33,908 nucleotides of DNA from Prevotella sp. (GCA_017615355.1 JAGAAJ010000117.1:1-33908); one strand, 5' to 3'; positions 1-9,204 are shown, counted from the first letter of the stretch. Notes: generated by a model from the sequence alone, not told the origin. Translations and numbers: made by a program.

Positions 1-1
1 C

Positions 2-397
2 ACCGGCCACACCATCCTGATGGGCCGCAAGACCTTCGAGAGCCTGCCCAAGGGTGCCCTGCCCAACCGTCGCAACTGTGTGCTGACACGCAGCCGCAAG
101 CAGTTGGAGGGTTGTGAGTGCTTCGCTACGTGGGATGAGTTCGTCGCTACCTGCCGTCCTGATGAAGACGTCTTTATTATCGGCGGAGCCAGCCTCTACA
201 AGAATCTGATTGACAAGGCCGACCGCCTCTGCCTGACCGAGATTGACGACACGCCGCAGCAGGCCGACACCTTCTTCCCTGACTACAGCGAGGGATGGCG
301 CGAGGTGAGCCGTGAGGAACATCCTGCCGATGAGAAACATAGTCACAGCTATGCTTTCGTGGACTACGTGCCTCAAAATGATTTAAAATCAAAGTAA
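2..397 (+). CDS. folA: Dihydrofolate reductase, 3' part (5' end outside window)
   Basis: Reduces dihydrofolate to tetrahydrofolate with NADPH in the cytoplasm, feeding thymidylate and one-carbon metabolism. The frame is open from base 2 and begins inside the protein, at the conserved DHFR stretch GHTILMGRKTFESLPKG, which is the NADPH-binding segment after strand C. Further on, FIIGGASLYKNLI matches the second conserved Gly-Gly motif, and the tail (TFFPDY, then a final Tyr-rich strand) is typical of the DHFR C-terminus. About 130 residues are visible of a usual 160 or so, so the first 30 or so residues lie upstream of the window. An internal ATG at 20 could be mistaken for the start, but it lies inside the conserved MGRKTFE motif. 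The stop is followed two bases later by the lemA start, suggesting co-transcription. Confidence 0.95.
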   Translation, partial: TGHTILMGRKTFESLPKGALPNRRNCVLTRSRKQLEGCECFATWDEFVATCRPDEDVFIIGGASLYKNLIDKADRLCLTEIDDTPQQADTFFPDYSEGWREVSREEHPADEKHSHSYAFVDYVPQNDLKSK

Positions 398-399
398 AT

Positions 400-939
400 A
401 TGGCAATTTATATTATTCTTGGAGTGGTGGTTCTGCTGCTGGCAGTTCTGTTGTGGGGCTATAACAGCCTGGTGAGGCTGCGCAACAAGGTGAACGAGGC
501 CTTTGCCACGATGGATGTGCTGCTGAAGAAGCGCTACGACCTGATTCCTGCTCTGGTGGAGGCCGTGAAAGGCTACGCACGCCATGAGTCGAACGTGTTG
601 ATAGACGTGACGAACAAACGCTCCACAGCCAGTCGCAGCGCACAGTTGAACGGAGAAGTGAAGATTGGTGATGCCCTGAAAGAGCTGTTCGTAGTGGCTG
701 AGGGCTATCCTGAGCTGAAGGCCAACGGCAACTTCCTGAAACTGCAGGATCAGCTGGTCAGGATGGAGGACGAGATATCGCTGTCGCGCAGATACTACAA
801 CGGCAGTGTCAGGGAGTATAACAACCGTTGCCAGGTGTTTCCGATGAATCTGGTGGCAGGCATGTTCGACTTCAAACCGATGCCGATGTTCTCAGTAAAC
901 AGCGATGCAGAGCGGCGGGCTGTAAACGTAAATATTTAG
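400..939 (+). CDS. lemA: LemA family membrane protein
   Basis: 179 residues. An N-terminal hydrophobic helix (about residues 3-20) is followed by the typical LemA start of the soluble domain: YNSLVRLRNKVNEAFATMDV, then LLKKRYDLIPALVEAVKGYA. The rest is helical, with the conserved YNNRCQVFPMNLVAGMF near the end. LemA proteins are anchored by one N-terminal helix and form a helical bundle; their biochemical role is not settled. The gene starts 2 bp after folA and ends 6 bp before a DUF2207 protein. LemA and DUF2207 proteins are neighbours in many bacteria, so a shared role at the envelope is plausible. The family call is firm; the function is unknown. Confidence 0.93.
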   Translation: MAIYIILGVVVLLLAVLLWGYNSLVRLRNKVNEAFATMDVLLKKRYDLIPALVEAVKGYARHESNVLIDVTNKRSTASRSAQLNGEVKIGDALKELFVVAEGYPELKANGNFLKLQDQLVRMEDEISLSRRYYNGSVREYNNRCQVFPMNLVAGMFDFKPMPMFSVNSDAERRAVNVNI

Positions 940-945
940 ACCGCC

Positions 946-2832
946 ATGAGCAAACTCAGATATCTTTGGCTGGCCCTCTTTTTCGCCCTATGCCTGCCGA
1001 CCAGTGCCAACAGGGGCGGCTTCTATTACAAGAATATCTCGATAGAGGCTGTGGTTCATGAAAACAACGTGTGGGACGTGACGGAGACCTTCGACATCTT
1101 CTTCGAGGCGCCGCGCCACGGATTCTATCGCTATATCCCCAACGGCTTCAAGGTCAAGCACAAGGTGAAGGGAAAGAAGAAGGAGTTCCGCTATGCGTGC
1201 GACATCGACGATATTGATGTGGAGGGATGGAAATTTACTACCGAGGACAGCGACGACGATTTCTGCATCATCCGCATAGGCGATGCCGATCGTGAGGTAG
1301 AGGGCGACCAGCAGTATGTCATCAGCTATACCTACACCTATCCCGACGATCGGCTTGACGACAAGGACTTCCTCTTCCATACCGTGCTGGGAACGGAGTT
1401 TGAGGAACCCATCAATCATCTGGACTTCAAGATCACCTTTGACAAAAAACTGCCTAAAGACATCCGCAAAAGGCTGAAGGTGTTTGCGGGTGAATACGGC
1501 AAAACCGACGGCATGATAGACGGTCTGGAGGTGAATGCATCGAAGCAAGAGATAACGGGCAGTGCCGACAGCATTGCACCCCGTCACGGCGTCACCCTCT
1601 ATGCAGAGCTGCCGGAAGGCTATTACGAGGGTGTGTCAAAGGCAAACCTCATCTGGTTCTACGTCTTCCTCACGCTGACCATCCTCACCATTCTGGCTAT
1701 CGTTTATTTCCAGATGCAGCAGAAGACACCCCACATCACCAAGGTCATAGAGTTCTATCCTCCAGAGGGCATCAGCAGCGGCGAGGTGGGGACCATTATT
1801 GACGGAACGGTCGACGATATCGACATCGCGTCGCTCATCCCCTGGCTGGCGGGTCAGGGCTACATCAGCATCAAGGAGGTGAAACAGGGGAAGATTTTCA
1901 AGTCAAGAGACCTTGAGCTGACCAAACTGAAAGATTTGCCAAAAAACGCTCCCAGCTACCAGAAGAAGCTGATGCACTTGTTCTTTAGAAGTGTCGACGT
2001 GATCAGCTTGAAGGAAATAGGCGAGCAGCCAGAGCTGTACAAGGATATCAAAGACGCGCTGGGGAATTATTTCAAAGGCAGCCGTAAGCTCACCATACTG
2101 GAAAAGCCCTACTGGCTCTATGTGTTGCTGGCCGTCTTTGGCATGTTGATGTTAGGGTTTAATTCGGTGGTGACCACCTTCGACACGCAACTGCTTTGGG
2201 TGAGTGTCGTCGCCTTTGGCGTGCCTTGTTTGCTGGCTTCCATCTTCAGGGTGAAGAGCAGGTTGTCAGACCTGATGCACTCATCCTTATACCGCATTTT
2301 CTTCTTTATTGGCAAGGCTGCGCTGATGGTGGGCTCGTGGGTACTGTACAATATGTTTGCCGACTATGGCGCTCCCCTCAACCAATGGGTGGTGCTGGCG
2401 TTCTTCATTGTCTGCTTCATCCTCAATGAGCTGGCTGGGCGCTTCCATGTTGATACCAATTATCGTGTACAGATGATGGGACGCCTGCTGGGCTTCAAGG
2501 AGTTTATCGAAACAGCCGAGAAACCAAGGCTGGAGCAGTTGCAGGCCGATGATCCGCAGTATTTCTACAAGGTGCTGCCCTACGCAATGGTTTTCAAACT
2601 CAGCGACCAGTGGGAAGACCTGTTCAAGGATATCAAGGTGGAGAAACCCGACTGGTATGACAGCGCCACGCCCCTCATGGGAGCTGCCCTCACACACAAT
2701 ATGGTGCATAACTTCTCCTCTACAGCCAGTAGCGCCATCACTACCATCAGTCACAGCAGTAGTAGTGGAGGTGGGTTCTCAGGTGGCTTCTCAGGCGGCG
2801 GAGGCGACGGCGGAGGCGGCGGCAGCTGGTAA
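946..2832 (+). CDS. DUF2207 domain membrane protein with Gly-rich tail
   Basis: 628 residues. A Sec signal peptide (about residues 1-21, ending near PTSA) precedes an extracytoplasmic beta-rich DUF2207 region (about 22-225) that begins with the family pattern YKNISIEAVVHENNVWDVTE. A transmembrane segment lies near residues 233-256, a soluble part follows (about 257-385), and then four more hydrophobic helices (about 387-510). The C-terminus is a Ser/Gly run ending in GGGGGSW, which is characteristic of DUF2207 proteins. Function is unknown. It directly follows lemA in the same direction, so the two probably form a unit with folA. There is no frameshift or unusual residue loss. The family call rests on order of domains, tail and neighbour. 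Confidence 0.9.
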   Translation: MSKLRYLWLALFFALCLPTSANRGGFYYKNISIEAVVHENNVWDVTETFDIFFEAPRHGFYRYIPNGFKVKHKVKGKKKEFRYACDIDDIDVEGWKFTTEDSDDDFCIIRIGDADREVEGDQQYVISYTYTYPDDRLDDKDFLFHTVLGTEFEEPINHLDFKITFDKKLPKDIRKRLKVFAGEYGKTDGMIDGLEVNASKQEITGSADSIAPRHGVTLYAELPEGYYEGVSKANLIWFYVFLTLTILTILAIVYFQMQQKTPHITKVIEFYPPEGISSGEVGTIIDGTVDDIDIASLIPWLAGQGYISIKEVKQGKIFKSRDLELTKLKDLPKNAPSYQKKLMHLFFRSVDVISLKEIGEQPELYKDIKDALGNYFKGSRKLTILEKPYWLYVLLAVFGMLMLGFNSVVTTFDTQLLWVSVVAFGVPCLLASIFRVKSRLSDLMHSSLYRIFFFIGKAALMVGSWVLYNMFADYGAPLNQWVVLAFFIVCFILNELAGRFHVDTNYRVQMMGRLLGFKEFIETAEKPRLEQLQADDPQYFYKVLPYAMVFKLSDQWEDLFKDIKVEKPDWYDSATPLMGAALTHNMVHNFSSTASSAITTISHSSSSGGGFSGGFSGGGGDGGGGGSW

Positions 2833-2881
2833 TCTTTGTATTACTGCAAGTCGCATGATAACAGATTTAATTCACATAACT

Positions 2882-5302
2882 ATGATAGGACTTAGAACAA
2901 TGATGAAAGGAATTAAAATGATGTGTATGACAGCTCTGTTGGCGGGATGTAATGCCGCAACCGACATGACTCTGGAACAGCAGGTGGACGAGCTCTATGC
3001 GAAGATGACGCAGGAGGAGCGCATCGCCCAGCTGAGGAGTATGTACATGGACGAGCTCTTCGACGAGCAGGGACGGTTGGACACGGCGAAATGCCGCGAA
3101 ATCATCCCCAACGGCATCGGTCACTTCTCGCAGTATTGCAGCCAGATACCTCGCGAGCCCAACGAGCTGCGCGACCGTGTGGCAGCCCTGCAGGACTGGC
3201 TCATCCACAACACGCCCAGCGGCATACCGGCCCTCTTCCACGAGGAGGTGCTGTCGGGCATCAACGCACGTGGTGCCACCATCTATCCGCAGCAGATAGG
3301 ACAGGCCTGCTCGTTCAACCCTGAGCTGGCCGAGAAGAAGACGCTGCAGACGAGTACCACGATGCGCAAGATGGGTGGCGTGCTGTCGCTGTCGCCGATG
3401 GTCGACGTTTGCCGCAATCCGAGCTTCAACCGTCTGGAGGAGTCCTACGGTGAGGATGCCTACCTGTCGGCCGTGATGGGTGTGGCCTTCGTGAAGGGCC
3501 TGCAGCAGGGCGATCTGAAGAAAGGCGTGGGTGCCTGCTCGAAGCACTATCTGGGCTATGGCGGTGGCGGCGATTCCGAAGACAAGGAGCTGATGGAAGA
3601 GATACTGCTGCCTCACGAGACGATGATCCGCCTGGCTGGCAGTCGTGCTGTGATGCCTGGCTATCATGCGATGAAAGACAGAAACGGCGAGGACATCAAG
3701 TGCGTGGCCAATAGCAAGATCCTGGAGGATATCCTGCGTGGCTATCTCGGCTTCGACGGTATGGTGGTGAGCGACTATACGGCCATCGACCAGCTCAGCC
3801 CCAAGGACGAGCCGATTATCTGCGCTGCGGTGGCCATCAAGGCTGGCTGCGACGTCGACTTCCCGCATGGTGCCAACTATAAGTATCTGCAGCAGGCCAT
3901 CGACAAGGGACTGGTGGAGCAAGCGACGCTGGAGCGTGCCGTGAAGAACGTGCTGCGCTATAAGATCCGCTGCGGTCTGATGGACGAGAATCCCTACCTC
4001 TACAGCAAGGAGAACATCGTCCTCGACACACCTGAGGAACGTCAAACGGCCTATGACATCGCCACGCAGTCCATTGTCCTCCTTGAGAACAATGGCATCC
4101 TGCCGCTGTCACACCTCTCACCTCTCAAAATCTTGTTGACTGGACCCAATGCCAACTCCATGTGGGCTATGTGTGGCGACTATTCCTTCCCCTCAATGAG
4201 CTATTTCTGGAAGAAGAACATGGAGGATTTGGAGCATCCGGATATCGTGACGCTCTTTGAGGGCATGAACGGACATAAGCCTGAGGGCGTCGACATTCTC
4301 TATTCACGTGGCTGTGACTGGACGGAGGAGATTGAGACGAAGTATCAGGAGCTGGGTGATGAGCGTGCCTGGGAATATGAGATACTGCACCGCAAGGTGG
4401 ACTCTGGCGAGAAGGCCGACAAGGCCGAGGCGCTGAGGATGGCCCGTCAGGCCGACGTCATCGTAGCTGCCGTGGGTGAGAACGTGATGCTCTGCGGCGA
4501 GAACCGCGACCGTCAGGGCTTGCGTCTGCCAGGCAAGCAGGAGCAGTATGTCGAGGAGCTGCTGGCTACTGGCAAGCCCGTCGTGCTGGTTGTCTTCGGC
4601 GGCAGGGCTCAGGTCATCTCAGGCATTGCTGAGCGTTGTGCAGCAGTCATCCAGGCTTGGTATCCTGGCGAGGAGGGCGGCAATGCTGTGGCCGATATCC
4701 TCTTTGGCAAAGTGTCGCCGTCGGCCAAGCTCTCCGTCAGCTATCCTAACACCGAGCTCTACGAGCCCATCTGCTACAACTATAGTTCATATGATGCTTC
4801 AGGCACCTCTTCTCCCACCTCTCACCTCTCACCTCTCACCTCTAAGATTCAGTGGCCCTTCGGCTATGGCCTGAGCTACACCACGTTTGAATATGCCAAC
4901 CTGCATGCCGAGGCTGAGGTGCCCACAAATAGCCAGTGCGTGAACCTCTCCTTCGAGGTGAAGAACACGGGTGGGGTGGCTGCCGACGAGATTGCGCAGG
5001 TCTACATCTCACCGCTCTCCTCTCAACACACACCTCTCAAACCGCAAACCCTGCAGGGCTTTGCCCGTGTCTCTTTGCAGCCCGGCGAGTCGAAGACGGT
5101 GAAGGTGAAGCTCTACACGGAGCAGTTCGGCTACTTTACCAACAATGGTCAGCCCCAGTGGAACGTCAGTCCTGGCACCTATGTGGTGAAGATTGGCGCC
5201 TCGTCGGTCGATATCCGTCTGCAGCAGCAGGTCACGCTGACGGGCGAGGCTGTCAACAAGCCATTACGTGTTCATTATTTCTCAGAGAGTACGATAAATT
5301 AG
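2882..5302 (+). CDS. Glycoside hydrolase family 3, lipoprotein (beta-glucosidase/beta-xylosidase type)
   Basis: About 806 residues. Hydrolyses non-reducing-end beta-linked glucose or xylose from oligosaccharides. The start at 2882 (or ATG at 2900/2903) gives a lipoprotein signal ending TALLAGC, so the enzyme is probably membrane-anchored outside the cytoplasm. The open frame extends upstream to 2549, but that part overlaps the DUF2207 gene. GH3 landmarks are KHYLGYGGGG and GFDGMVVSDY, where D298 is the expected nucleophile. A GH3 C-terminal sandwich domain follows (NGILPLSHL, then LLTGPNANS), then FGYGLSYTTFEY and a C-terminal Fn3-like domain. Three CACCTCT-type heptamer tracts lie in the coding region. 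Seven bp separate it from the GH31 gene, so the pair is an operon. The exact sugar specificity cannot be read; pairing with a probable alpha-xylosidase is compatible with xyloglucan oligosaccharides. Confidence 0.92.
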   Translation: MIGLRTMMKGIKMMCMTALLAGCNAATDMTLEQQVDELYAKMTQEERIAQLRSMYMDELFDEQGRLDTAKCREIIPNGIGHFSQYCSQIPREPNELRDRVAALQDWLIHNTPSGIPALFHEEVLSGINARGATIYPQQIGQACSFNPELAEKKTLQTSTTMRKMGGVLSLSPMVDVCRNPSFNRLEESYGEDAYLSAVMGVAFVKGLQQGDLKKGVGACSKHYLGYGGGGDSEDKELMEEILLPHETMIRLAGSRAVMPGYHAMKDRNGEDIKCVANSKILEDILRGYLGFDGMVVSDYTAIDQLSPKDEPIICAAVAIKAGCDVDFPHGANYKYLQQAIDKGLVEQATLERAVKNVLRYKIRCGLMDENPYLYSKENIVLDTPEERQTAYDIATQSIVLLENNGILPLSHLSPLKILLTGPNANSMWAMCGDYSFPSMSYFWKKNMEDLEHPDIVTLFEGMNGHKPEGVDILYSRGCDWTEEIETKYQELGDERAWEYEILHRKVDSGEKADKAEALRMARQADVIVAAVGENVMLCGENRDRQGLRLPGKQEQYVEELLATGKPVVLVVFGGRAQVISGIAERCAAVIQAWYPGEEGGNAVADILFGKVSPSAKLSVSYPNTELYEPICYNYSSYDASGTSSPTSHLSPLTSKIQWPFGYGLSYTTFEYANLHAEAEVPTNSQCVNLSFEVKNTGGVAADEIAQVYISPLSSQHTPLKPQTLQGFARVSLQPGESKTVKVKLYTEQFGYFTNNGQPQWNVSPGTYVVKIGASSVDIRLQQQVTLTGEAVNKPLRVHYFSESTIN
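4112..4125. repeat. CACCTCT heptamer, two tandem copies
   Basis: Two perfect copies of CACCTCT inside the GH3 gene, at the start of the C-terminal sandwich domain. They encode part of PLSHLSPLKILL. This is one of several heptamer tracts in the window. Confidence 0.6.
4816..4843. repeat. CACCTCT heptamer, four perfect tandem copies
   Basis: Four exact consecutive CACCTCT units inside the GH3 gene, encoding the low-complexity peptide SPTSHLSPLTSK just before the conserved FGYGLSYT motif. Seven is not a multiple of three, so gain or loss of one unit would shift the frame and remove the Fn3-like C-terminal domain. Confidence 0.9.
5010..5037. repeat. Degenerate CACNNCT heptamer tract
   Basis: Four units in heptamer phase (CACCGCT, CTCCTCT, CAACACA, CACCTCT) in the Fn3-like domain of the GH3 gene, in a loop encoded as ISPLSSQHTPLK. 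It is more diverged than the tract at 4816. Confidence 0.55.
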
Positions 5303-5309
5303 TGTCAAG

Positions 5310-7451
5310 ATGAAAAAAATAGTGATTATGATGACTGCAATGTTGGGTCTGAGTTTAGGCATGCAGGCCGAAGGACAGTTGACGGTGAAGAAGGTGGCAC
5401 GCAACGCCGTGCGCATCCAATATACTGACGGTCAGGTGGAAAACGACCTGCCCGACTGGATCTATGTGAAGCACGACGAGGTGGCCAACAGCGACCTCAA
5501 AGTCGAGGTGAAGGGGCAGCGCCTTGTCATCAAGGACAAGAACGGCAAGAAGGTGTTTACTGCCACACGTCATCAGCTGATAAATGGCGAGGCCACGCTG
5601 GCCTTCGCATCGCCTAAGGATGAGTGTCTCTTCGGCTTGGGACAGTTCCAGGACGGCTACAGCAATGTGCGAGGTCTCTCTCGCCGCCTGACACAGGTGA
5701 ACACGCAGATCAGCCTGCCGATGCTCATCTCCAGCAAGGGTTATGGCGTCTTGTGGAACAACTACGGTCTCACCGACTTCAACCCCTGTAGCGAGTCGGT
5801 GCGTCTGAAATCAGGTTCATCATCAGGCTCTGCACAGGAGGTGAACGTCACCACTACTGAGGGCAACCGCCGTGAGATACGTCGCAACAATATCTTCGAG
5901 GCTACCCTCGACATCGCCAAGACCGGCGACTATGCCCTCTTGCTCGACGTAGGACAGGTGATGGCCCGCCGCCATAATCTTGTCATCGACGGCGAGACCG
6001 TCATCGATGCACAGAACCTATGGCTGCCGCCAACGACCTCTATCATCGTCAACCTGCAGAAAGGCCGTCACACCATCAGCGCCGAGCTGACGGGCGGCGA
6101 CAAGCCTACATTATTCTATAAGATGGTGAACGACGAGACCGTCTTCCGCTCACCCGTCGCCACCGCTGTCGATTATACAGTGTTCGTCGGTTCACCCGAC
6201 GAAATCATTGCCACCTATCGTGAGCTGACAGGCCCTTGTCCGCAGATTCCCTCGTGGGCGCTGGGCTATATCCATTGCCGTGAGCGCTTCCATTCCTCTG
6301 AGGAAATCCTGCAGACTGCCAACCGTTTCCGTGAGGAGCAGATTCCTGTCAGCGTGATGGTGCAGGACTGGCAATATTGGGGCAAGTACGGATGGAATGC
6401 CATGCGTTTCGACGAGGAGTTCTATCCCGATCCCAAGGCACTCACCGACAGCTTACACAAGATGGACATGCACCTGATGCTCAGCGTGTGGTCGAAGATT
6501 GACAAGAACAGCGAGGTGGGCAAGCAGATGACGGCAGACAACTACTATATCCCTGGTACCGACTGGATAGACTTCTTCAATCCTGAGGCTGCTGCCTCCT
6601 ACTGGAAGAATTTTGCCGAGCGACTTGTGCCCTTAGGTATCGATGCCTGGTGGCAGGATGCCACAGAGCCGGAGAATGATGACCTCGTGGGCCGCCGTGT
6701 CAACAATGGTCGCTGGAGTGGCGAGCAGGTTCGCAACGTCTATCCCCTGATGGTCAACAAGACCGTTTTCGAGGGACTGCGTAGCGTCGGCGTGGAACAG
6801 CCTATGATCCTTACCCGTTGTGGTTTCCCGGGCATCCAGCGCTATGGCTCAGCCTTGTGGAGTGGCGATGTGGGCAACGACTGGGAGACCTTCCGCCGTC
6901 AGATTGTGGCAGGTCTTGGCGTTCAGGCCGCAGGCTTGCCTTGGTGGACGTATGACGCAGGTGGTTTTTTCCGTCCTGGCGACCAATACACCAATCAGGA
7001 GTATATCGAGCGGATGCTGCGCTGGATAGAGACCAGCGTCTACCTGCCGCTGATGCGAGTGCACGGCTATATGAGCAACACCGAGCCGTGGAACTACGGC
7101 CCAGAGGCGCAGGCCATCATTGCCGACTGTGTCAGGGAGCGCGAGCAGATGCGTCCCTATCTGGAGGAGTGTGCCCGTCGTGTGGCTGAAGAAGGCTATA
7201 CGCTGATGCGTCCGCTGGTCTTCGACTTTGCCGACGATCCCGTTGCCCTGCAGCAGAAATATGAGTATATGTTCGGCCCTGAGCTGCTCGTCAGTCCCGT
7301 CACCGAGCCAGGTGTCACCGAGTGGCGCACCTATCTGCCCAAGAACGCCAAGGGCTGGCGCGACAAGCGTACAGGACAGCACTACGATGGTGGACAATTT
7401 GTCACCACAACTGTTGACAAAGCCCACATCCCTGTCTTTATCAGAGAATGA
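5310..7451 (+). CDS. Glycoside hydrolase family 31 (alpha-xylosidase/alpha-glucosidase type)
   Basis: 713 residues with a Sec signal peptide (about 1-20, MKKIVIMMTAMLGLSLGMQA), so exported. GH31 enzymes remove alpha-linked xylose or glucose by a retaining mechanism. The catalytic nucleophile is D450 in WWQDATEPE and the acid/base is D520 in ALWSGDVGND. The sequence between the N-terminal beta domain and the barrel (about residues 168-275, including GDYALLLDVGQVMARRHNL) resembles the PA14-like insert of Bacteroidetes and Cellvibrio alpha-xylosidases acting on xyloglucan oligosaccharides. This supports alpha-xylosidase over alpha-glucosidase without proving it. It starts 7 bp after the GH3 gene and is followed by a strong hairpin terminator. 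Confidence 0.92.
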   Translation: MKKIVIMMTAMLGLSLGMQAEGQLTVKKVARNAVRIQYTDGQVENDLPDWIYVKHDEVANSDLKVEVKGQRLVIKDKNGKKVFTATRHQLINGEATLAFASPKDECLFGLGQFQDGYSNVRGLSRRLTQVNTQISLPMLISSKGYGVLWNNYGLTDFNPCSESVRLKSGSSSGSAQEVNVTTTEGNRREIRRNNIFEATLDIAKTGDYALLLDVGQVMARRHNLVIDGETVIDAQNLWLPPTTSIIVNLQKGRHTISAELTGGDKPTLFYKMVNDETVFRSPVATAVDYTVFVGSPDEIIATYRELTGPCPQIPSWALGYIHCRERFHSSEEILQTANRFREEQIPVSVMVQDWQYWGKYGWNAMRFDEEFYPDPKALTDSLHKMDMHLMLSVWSKIDKNSEVGKQMTADNYYIPGTDWIDFFNPEAAASYWKNFAERLVPLGIDAWWQDATEPENDDLVGRRVNNGRWSGEQVRNVYPLMVNKTVFEGLRSVGVEQPMILTRCGFPGIQRYGSALWSGDVGNDWETFRRQIVAGLGVQAAGLPWWTYDAGGFFRPGDQYTNQEYIERMLRWIETSVYLPLMRVHGYMSNTEPWNYGPEAQAIIADCVREREQMRPYLEECARRVAEEGYTLMRPLVFDFADDPVALQQKYEYMFGPELLVSPVTEPGVTEWRTYLPKNAKGWRDKRTGQHYDGGQFVTTTVDKAHIPVFIRE

Positions 7452-7461
7452 TGTAAAAAGA

Positions 7462-7492
7462 AGCAGCGAGCCAGTTGGTTCGCTGCTCTTGT
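7462..7492 (+). terminator. Intrinsic-type terminator after GH3-GH31
   Basis: An 11-bp stem with one G-T pair: 7462-7472 (AGCAGCGAGCC) pairs with 7477-7487 (GGTTCGCTGCT) around the loop AGTT. It starts 10 bp after the GH31 stop and separates that gene from GH28. The T-run after it is weak. Confidence 0.75.
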
Positions 7493-7511
7493 AAAGAAAA
7501 AGTTCGTTTTA

Positions 7512-7543
7512 TTTGGCGTTTTTCTCGTTTTTTCGTAATTTTG
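7512..7543 (+). promoter_or_regulatory. Bacteroidetes-type promoter of the GH28 gene
   Basis: TTTG at 7512-7515 and TAATTTTG at 7536-7543, separated by 20 bp. Both elements and the spacing fit the primary-sigma consensus of Bacteroidetes (TTTG, 19-21 bp, TAnnTTTG). The GH28 start is 38 bp downstream. Confidence 0.75.
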
Positions 7544-7581
7544 CCGACTGAACGAACGAACTAACATTTTTATCTACAACA

Positions 7582-9054
7582 ATGACGAGAAAAACTATGT
7601 CTACATTGCTGCTGCTGGCCGTGTGTTTACTGGCTGGAGCGGCTAATCCCTACAAGCAATATACCGACGGCCTGCCCTTCCAGATGGCTGAGGTGAGTGC
7701 TCCGCAGATTCCTCAGCGACAGGCCTCGCTGGCCGACTATGCGGCTGACGGCACTGGTCGGCAGCTATGCACCGAGGTGTTCCAGCGTGCCATCGACGAG
7801 CTGGCGCAGAAGGGTGGTGGACGGCTGGTGGTGCCGCGTGGCATCTGGCTGACTGGACCCATCGTACTGAAGTCGAACATCGAGTTGCACTTGGAACACG
7901 GCGCCGTCATCCAGTTTGCGGCTGACGAGAGCCTCTATCCCATTGTGACCACCTCGTTTGAGGGCTTGGACACTCGCCGCTGCCAGTCGCCCATCAGCGC
8001 CGTGGGACAGACGAATATCGCCATCACCGGCTATGGAGCCATCGACGGCAACGGCCAGTATTGGCGTCCGTTGAAGAAGTCGAAGGTGAGCGACCCGCTT
8101 TGGAAGGAGCTGACCTCGCAGCCCGGCGGCATGGAGTCGAAGAAGAACTATTGGGTGCCCTCAGAAGGTTTCGCAAAAGGCGAGGCGATGTCGTCGATGA
8201 ACGTACCCGACAAGCCCCTTAGCGATGCGGAGTGGCAGGAGATCAAGCGCTTCCTGCGTCCTGTGATGGTGAGCCTCATTGACTGCAAGAATGTGCTGCT
8301 GCAGGGGGTCATCTTCCAGAATTCGCCCGCATGGAACCTCCATCCGCTGATGTGTGAAAATATCATCATCGACGATGTGCTGGTGCGCAACCCTGCCTAT
8401 GCCCAGAACGGCGATGCTTTGGACCTCGAGTCCTGCCGCAATGCCCTCATCGTGAATTCTCGCTTCGACGCAGGCGATGACGGCATCTGCCTGAAGAGCG
8501 GCAAGGACAAGGATGGACGTCGTCGCGGCCGTCCCTGTGAGAACGTCGTCGTCAGCGGCTGCACCGTCTTCGCAGGTCACGGCGGCTTCGTCGTGGGCTC
8601 GGAGATGAGCGGCGGCGTGAGGAATATCATGGTGAAGGACTGCCAGTTCCTCGGCACCGATGTGGGCCTGCGCTTCAAGTCGACTCGCGGACGTGGCGGC
8701 ATCGTGGAGAACATCTACGTGGACGGCATCTCGATGAACGACATCAAGACCTACGCCCTCACGTTCAATATGTATTATGGCGGCAAGTCGGTGGCTGAGG
8801 TGCTGGCCGAGGGCGGTACGGCTCCCGTTGCCGTTGAGATGCCAGTGACCGAGGAGACGCCCATCTTCCGCAACATCGACATCCGCAACGTCATCTGCTC
8901 AAATGCCGGCTATGCGATGGAATTCAACGGCCTGCCCGAGATGCCCATCGACGGCATCCACCTCAAGGACATTGTCATCCGTGCGAAGAATGATGCCACC
9001 TTCAACTACAGCAAGGACATCACCAAGGAGAACGTCCAAATCATCCTGGAATGA
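7582..9054 (+). CDS. Glycoside hydrolase family 28 (polygalacturonase type)
   Basis: 490 residues with a Sec signal peptide (about 1-21), so exported. GH28 enzymes cleave alpha-1,4-galacturonan in pectin by inversion, through a right-handed beta-helix. All family signatures are present: NGDALD (D278), AGDDGICLKSG (D299, D300), GHGGFVVGSE (H333) and RFKS (R364, K366), where the usual RIK reads RFK. The N-terminus shows the pectate-lyase-like pattern DYAADGTGRQLCTEVFQRAID. A long loop at about residues 155-215 (rich in Lys and Trp) is common in Bacteroidetes members and may favour exo-action. It has its own promoter and terminator, so it is a single-gene unit. A CE8 pectinesterase lies beyond secDF and could prepare its substrate. 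The exact product is unknown. Confidence 0.93.
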   Translation: MTRKTMSTLLLLAVCLLAGAANPYKQYTDGLPFQMAEVSAPQIPQRQASLADYAADGTGRQLCTEVFQRAIDELAQKGGGRLVVPRGIWLTGPIVLKSNIELHLEHGAVIQFAADESLYPIVTTSFEGLDTRRCQSPISAVGQTNIAITGYGAIDGNGQYWRPLKKSKVSDPLWKELTSQPGGMESKKNYWVPSEGFAKGEAMSSMNVPDKPLSDAEWQEIKRFLRPVMVSLIDCKNVLLQGVIFQNSPAWNLHPLMCENIIIDDVLVRNPAYAQNGDALDLESCRNALIVNSRFDAGDDGICLKSGKDKDGRRRGRPCENVVVSGCTVFAGHGGFVVGSEMSGGVRNIMVKDCQFLGTDVGLRFKSTRGRGGIVENIYVDGISMNDIKTYALTFNMYYGGKSVAEVLAEGGTAPVAVEMPVTEETPIFRNIDIRNVICSNAGYAMEFNGLPEMPIDGIHLKDIVIRAKNDATFNYSKDITKENVQIILE

Positions 9055-9176
9055 ATGTCCTGACGCTTCCTGTTTTTGCTCAAAAATGTAAAGAAATCGG
9101 AAAGGACTGTAAGGGGTGAAAAGGGGGTGTTGACGAATTCCTCCGACACGCTTCGAAAAAATGCATTTTATATGAG

Positions 9177-9204
9177 AAGAGGTCTTTATTGGCCTCTTTT
9201 TTGT
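9177..9204 (+). terminator. Terminator after GH28
   Basis: AAGAGGTC (9177-9184) pairs with GGCCTCTT (9191-9198), with one T-G pair and a 6-nt loop, followed by a T-run. The rest of the 287-bp GH28-secDF gap holds a G-rich stretch (about 9100-9130) of no clear function and the secDF promoter. Confidence 0.75.

Noticed and set aside
2549-2881. Extension of the GH3 protein by 111 residues upstream
   Set aside because: The extension overlaps the well-supported DUF2207 gene in another frame and would bury the lipoprotein signal ending LLAGC.
2867-4045. Long open frame (392 codons) antisense to GH3
   Set aside because: Composition is that of reverse-read GH3 codons (His, Leu, Val, Gln rich), with no recognisable motif.
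4112-5037. CRISPR-like or direct-repeat array in the GH3 gene
   Set aside because: Units are 7 bp without spacers and lie within an intact coding frame.
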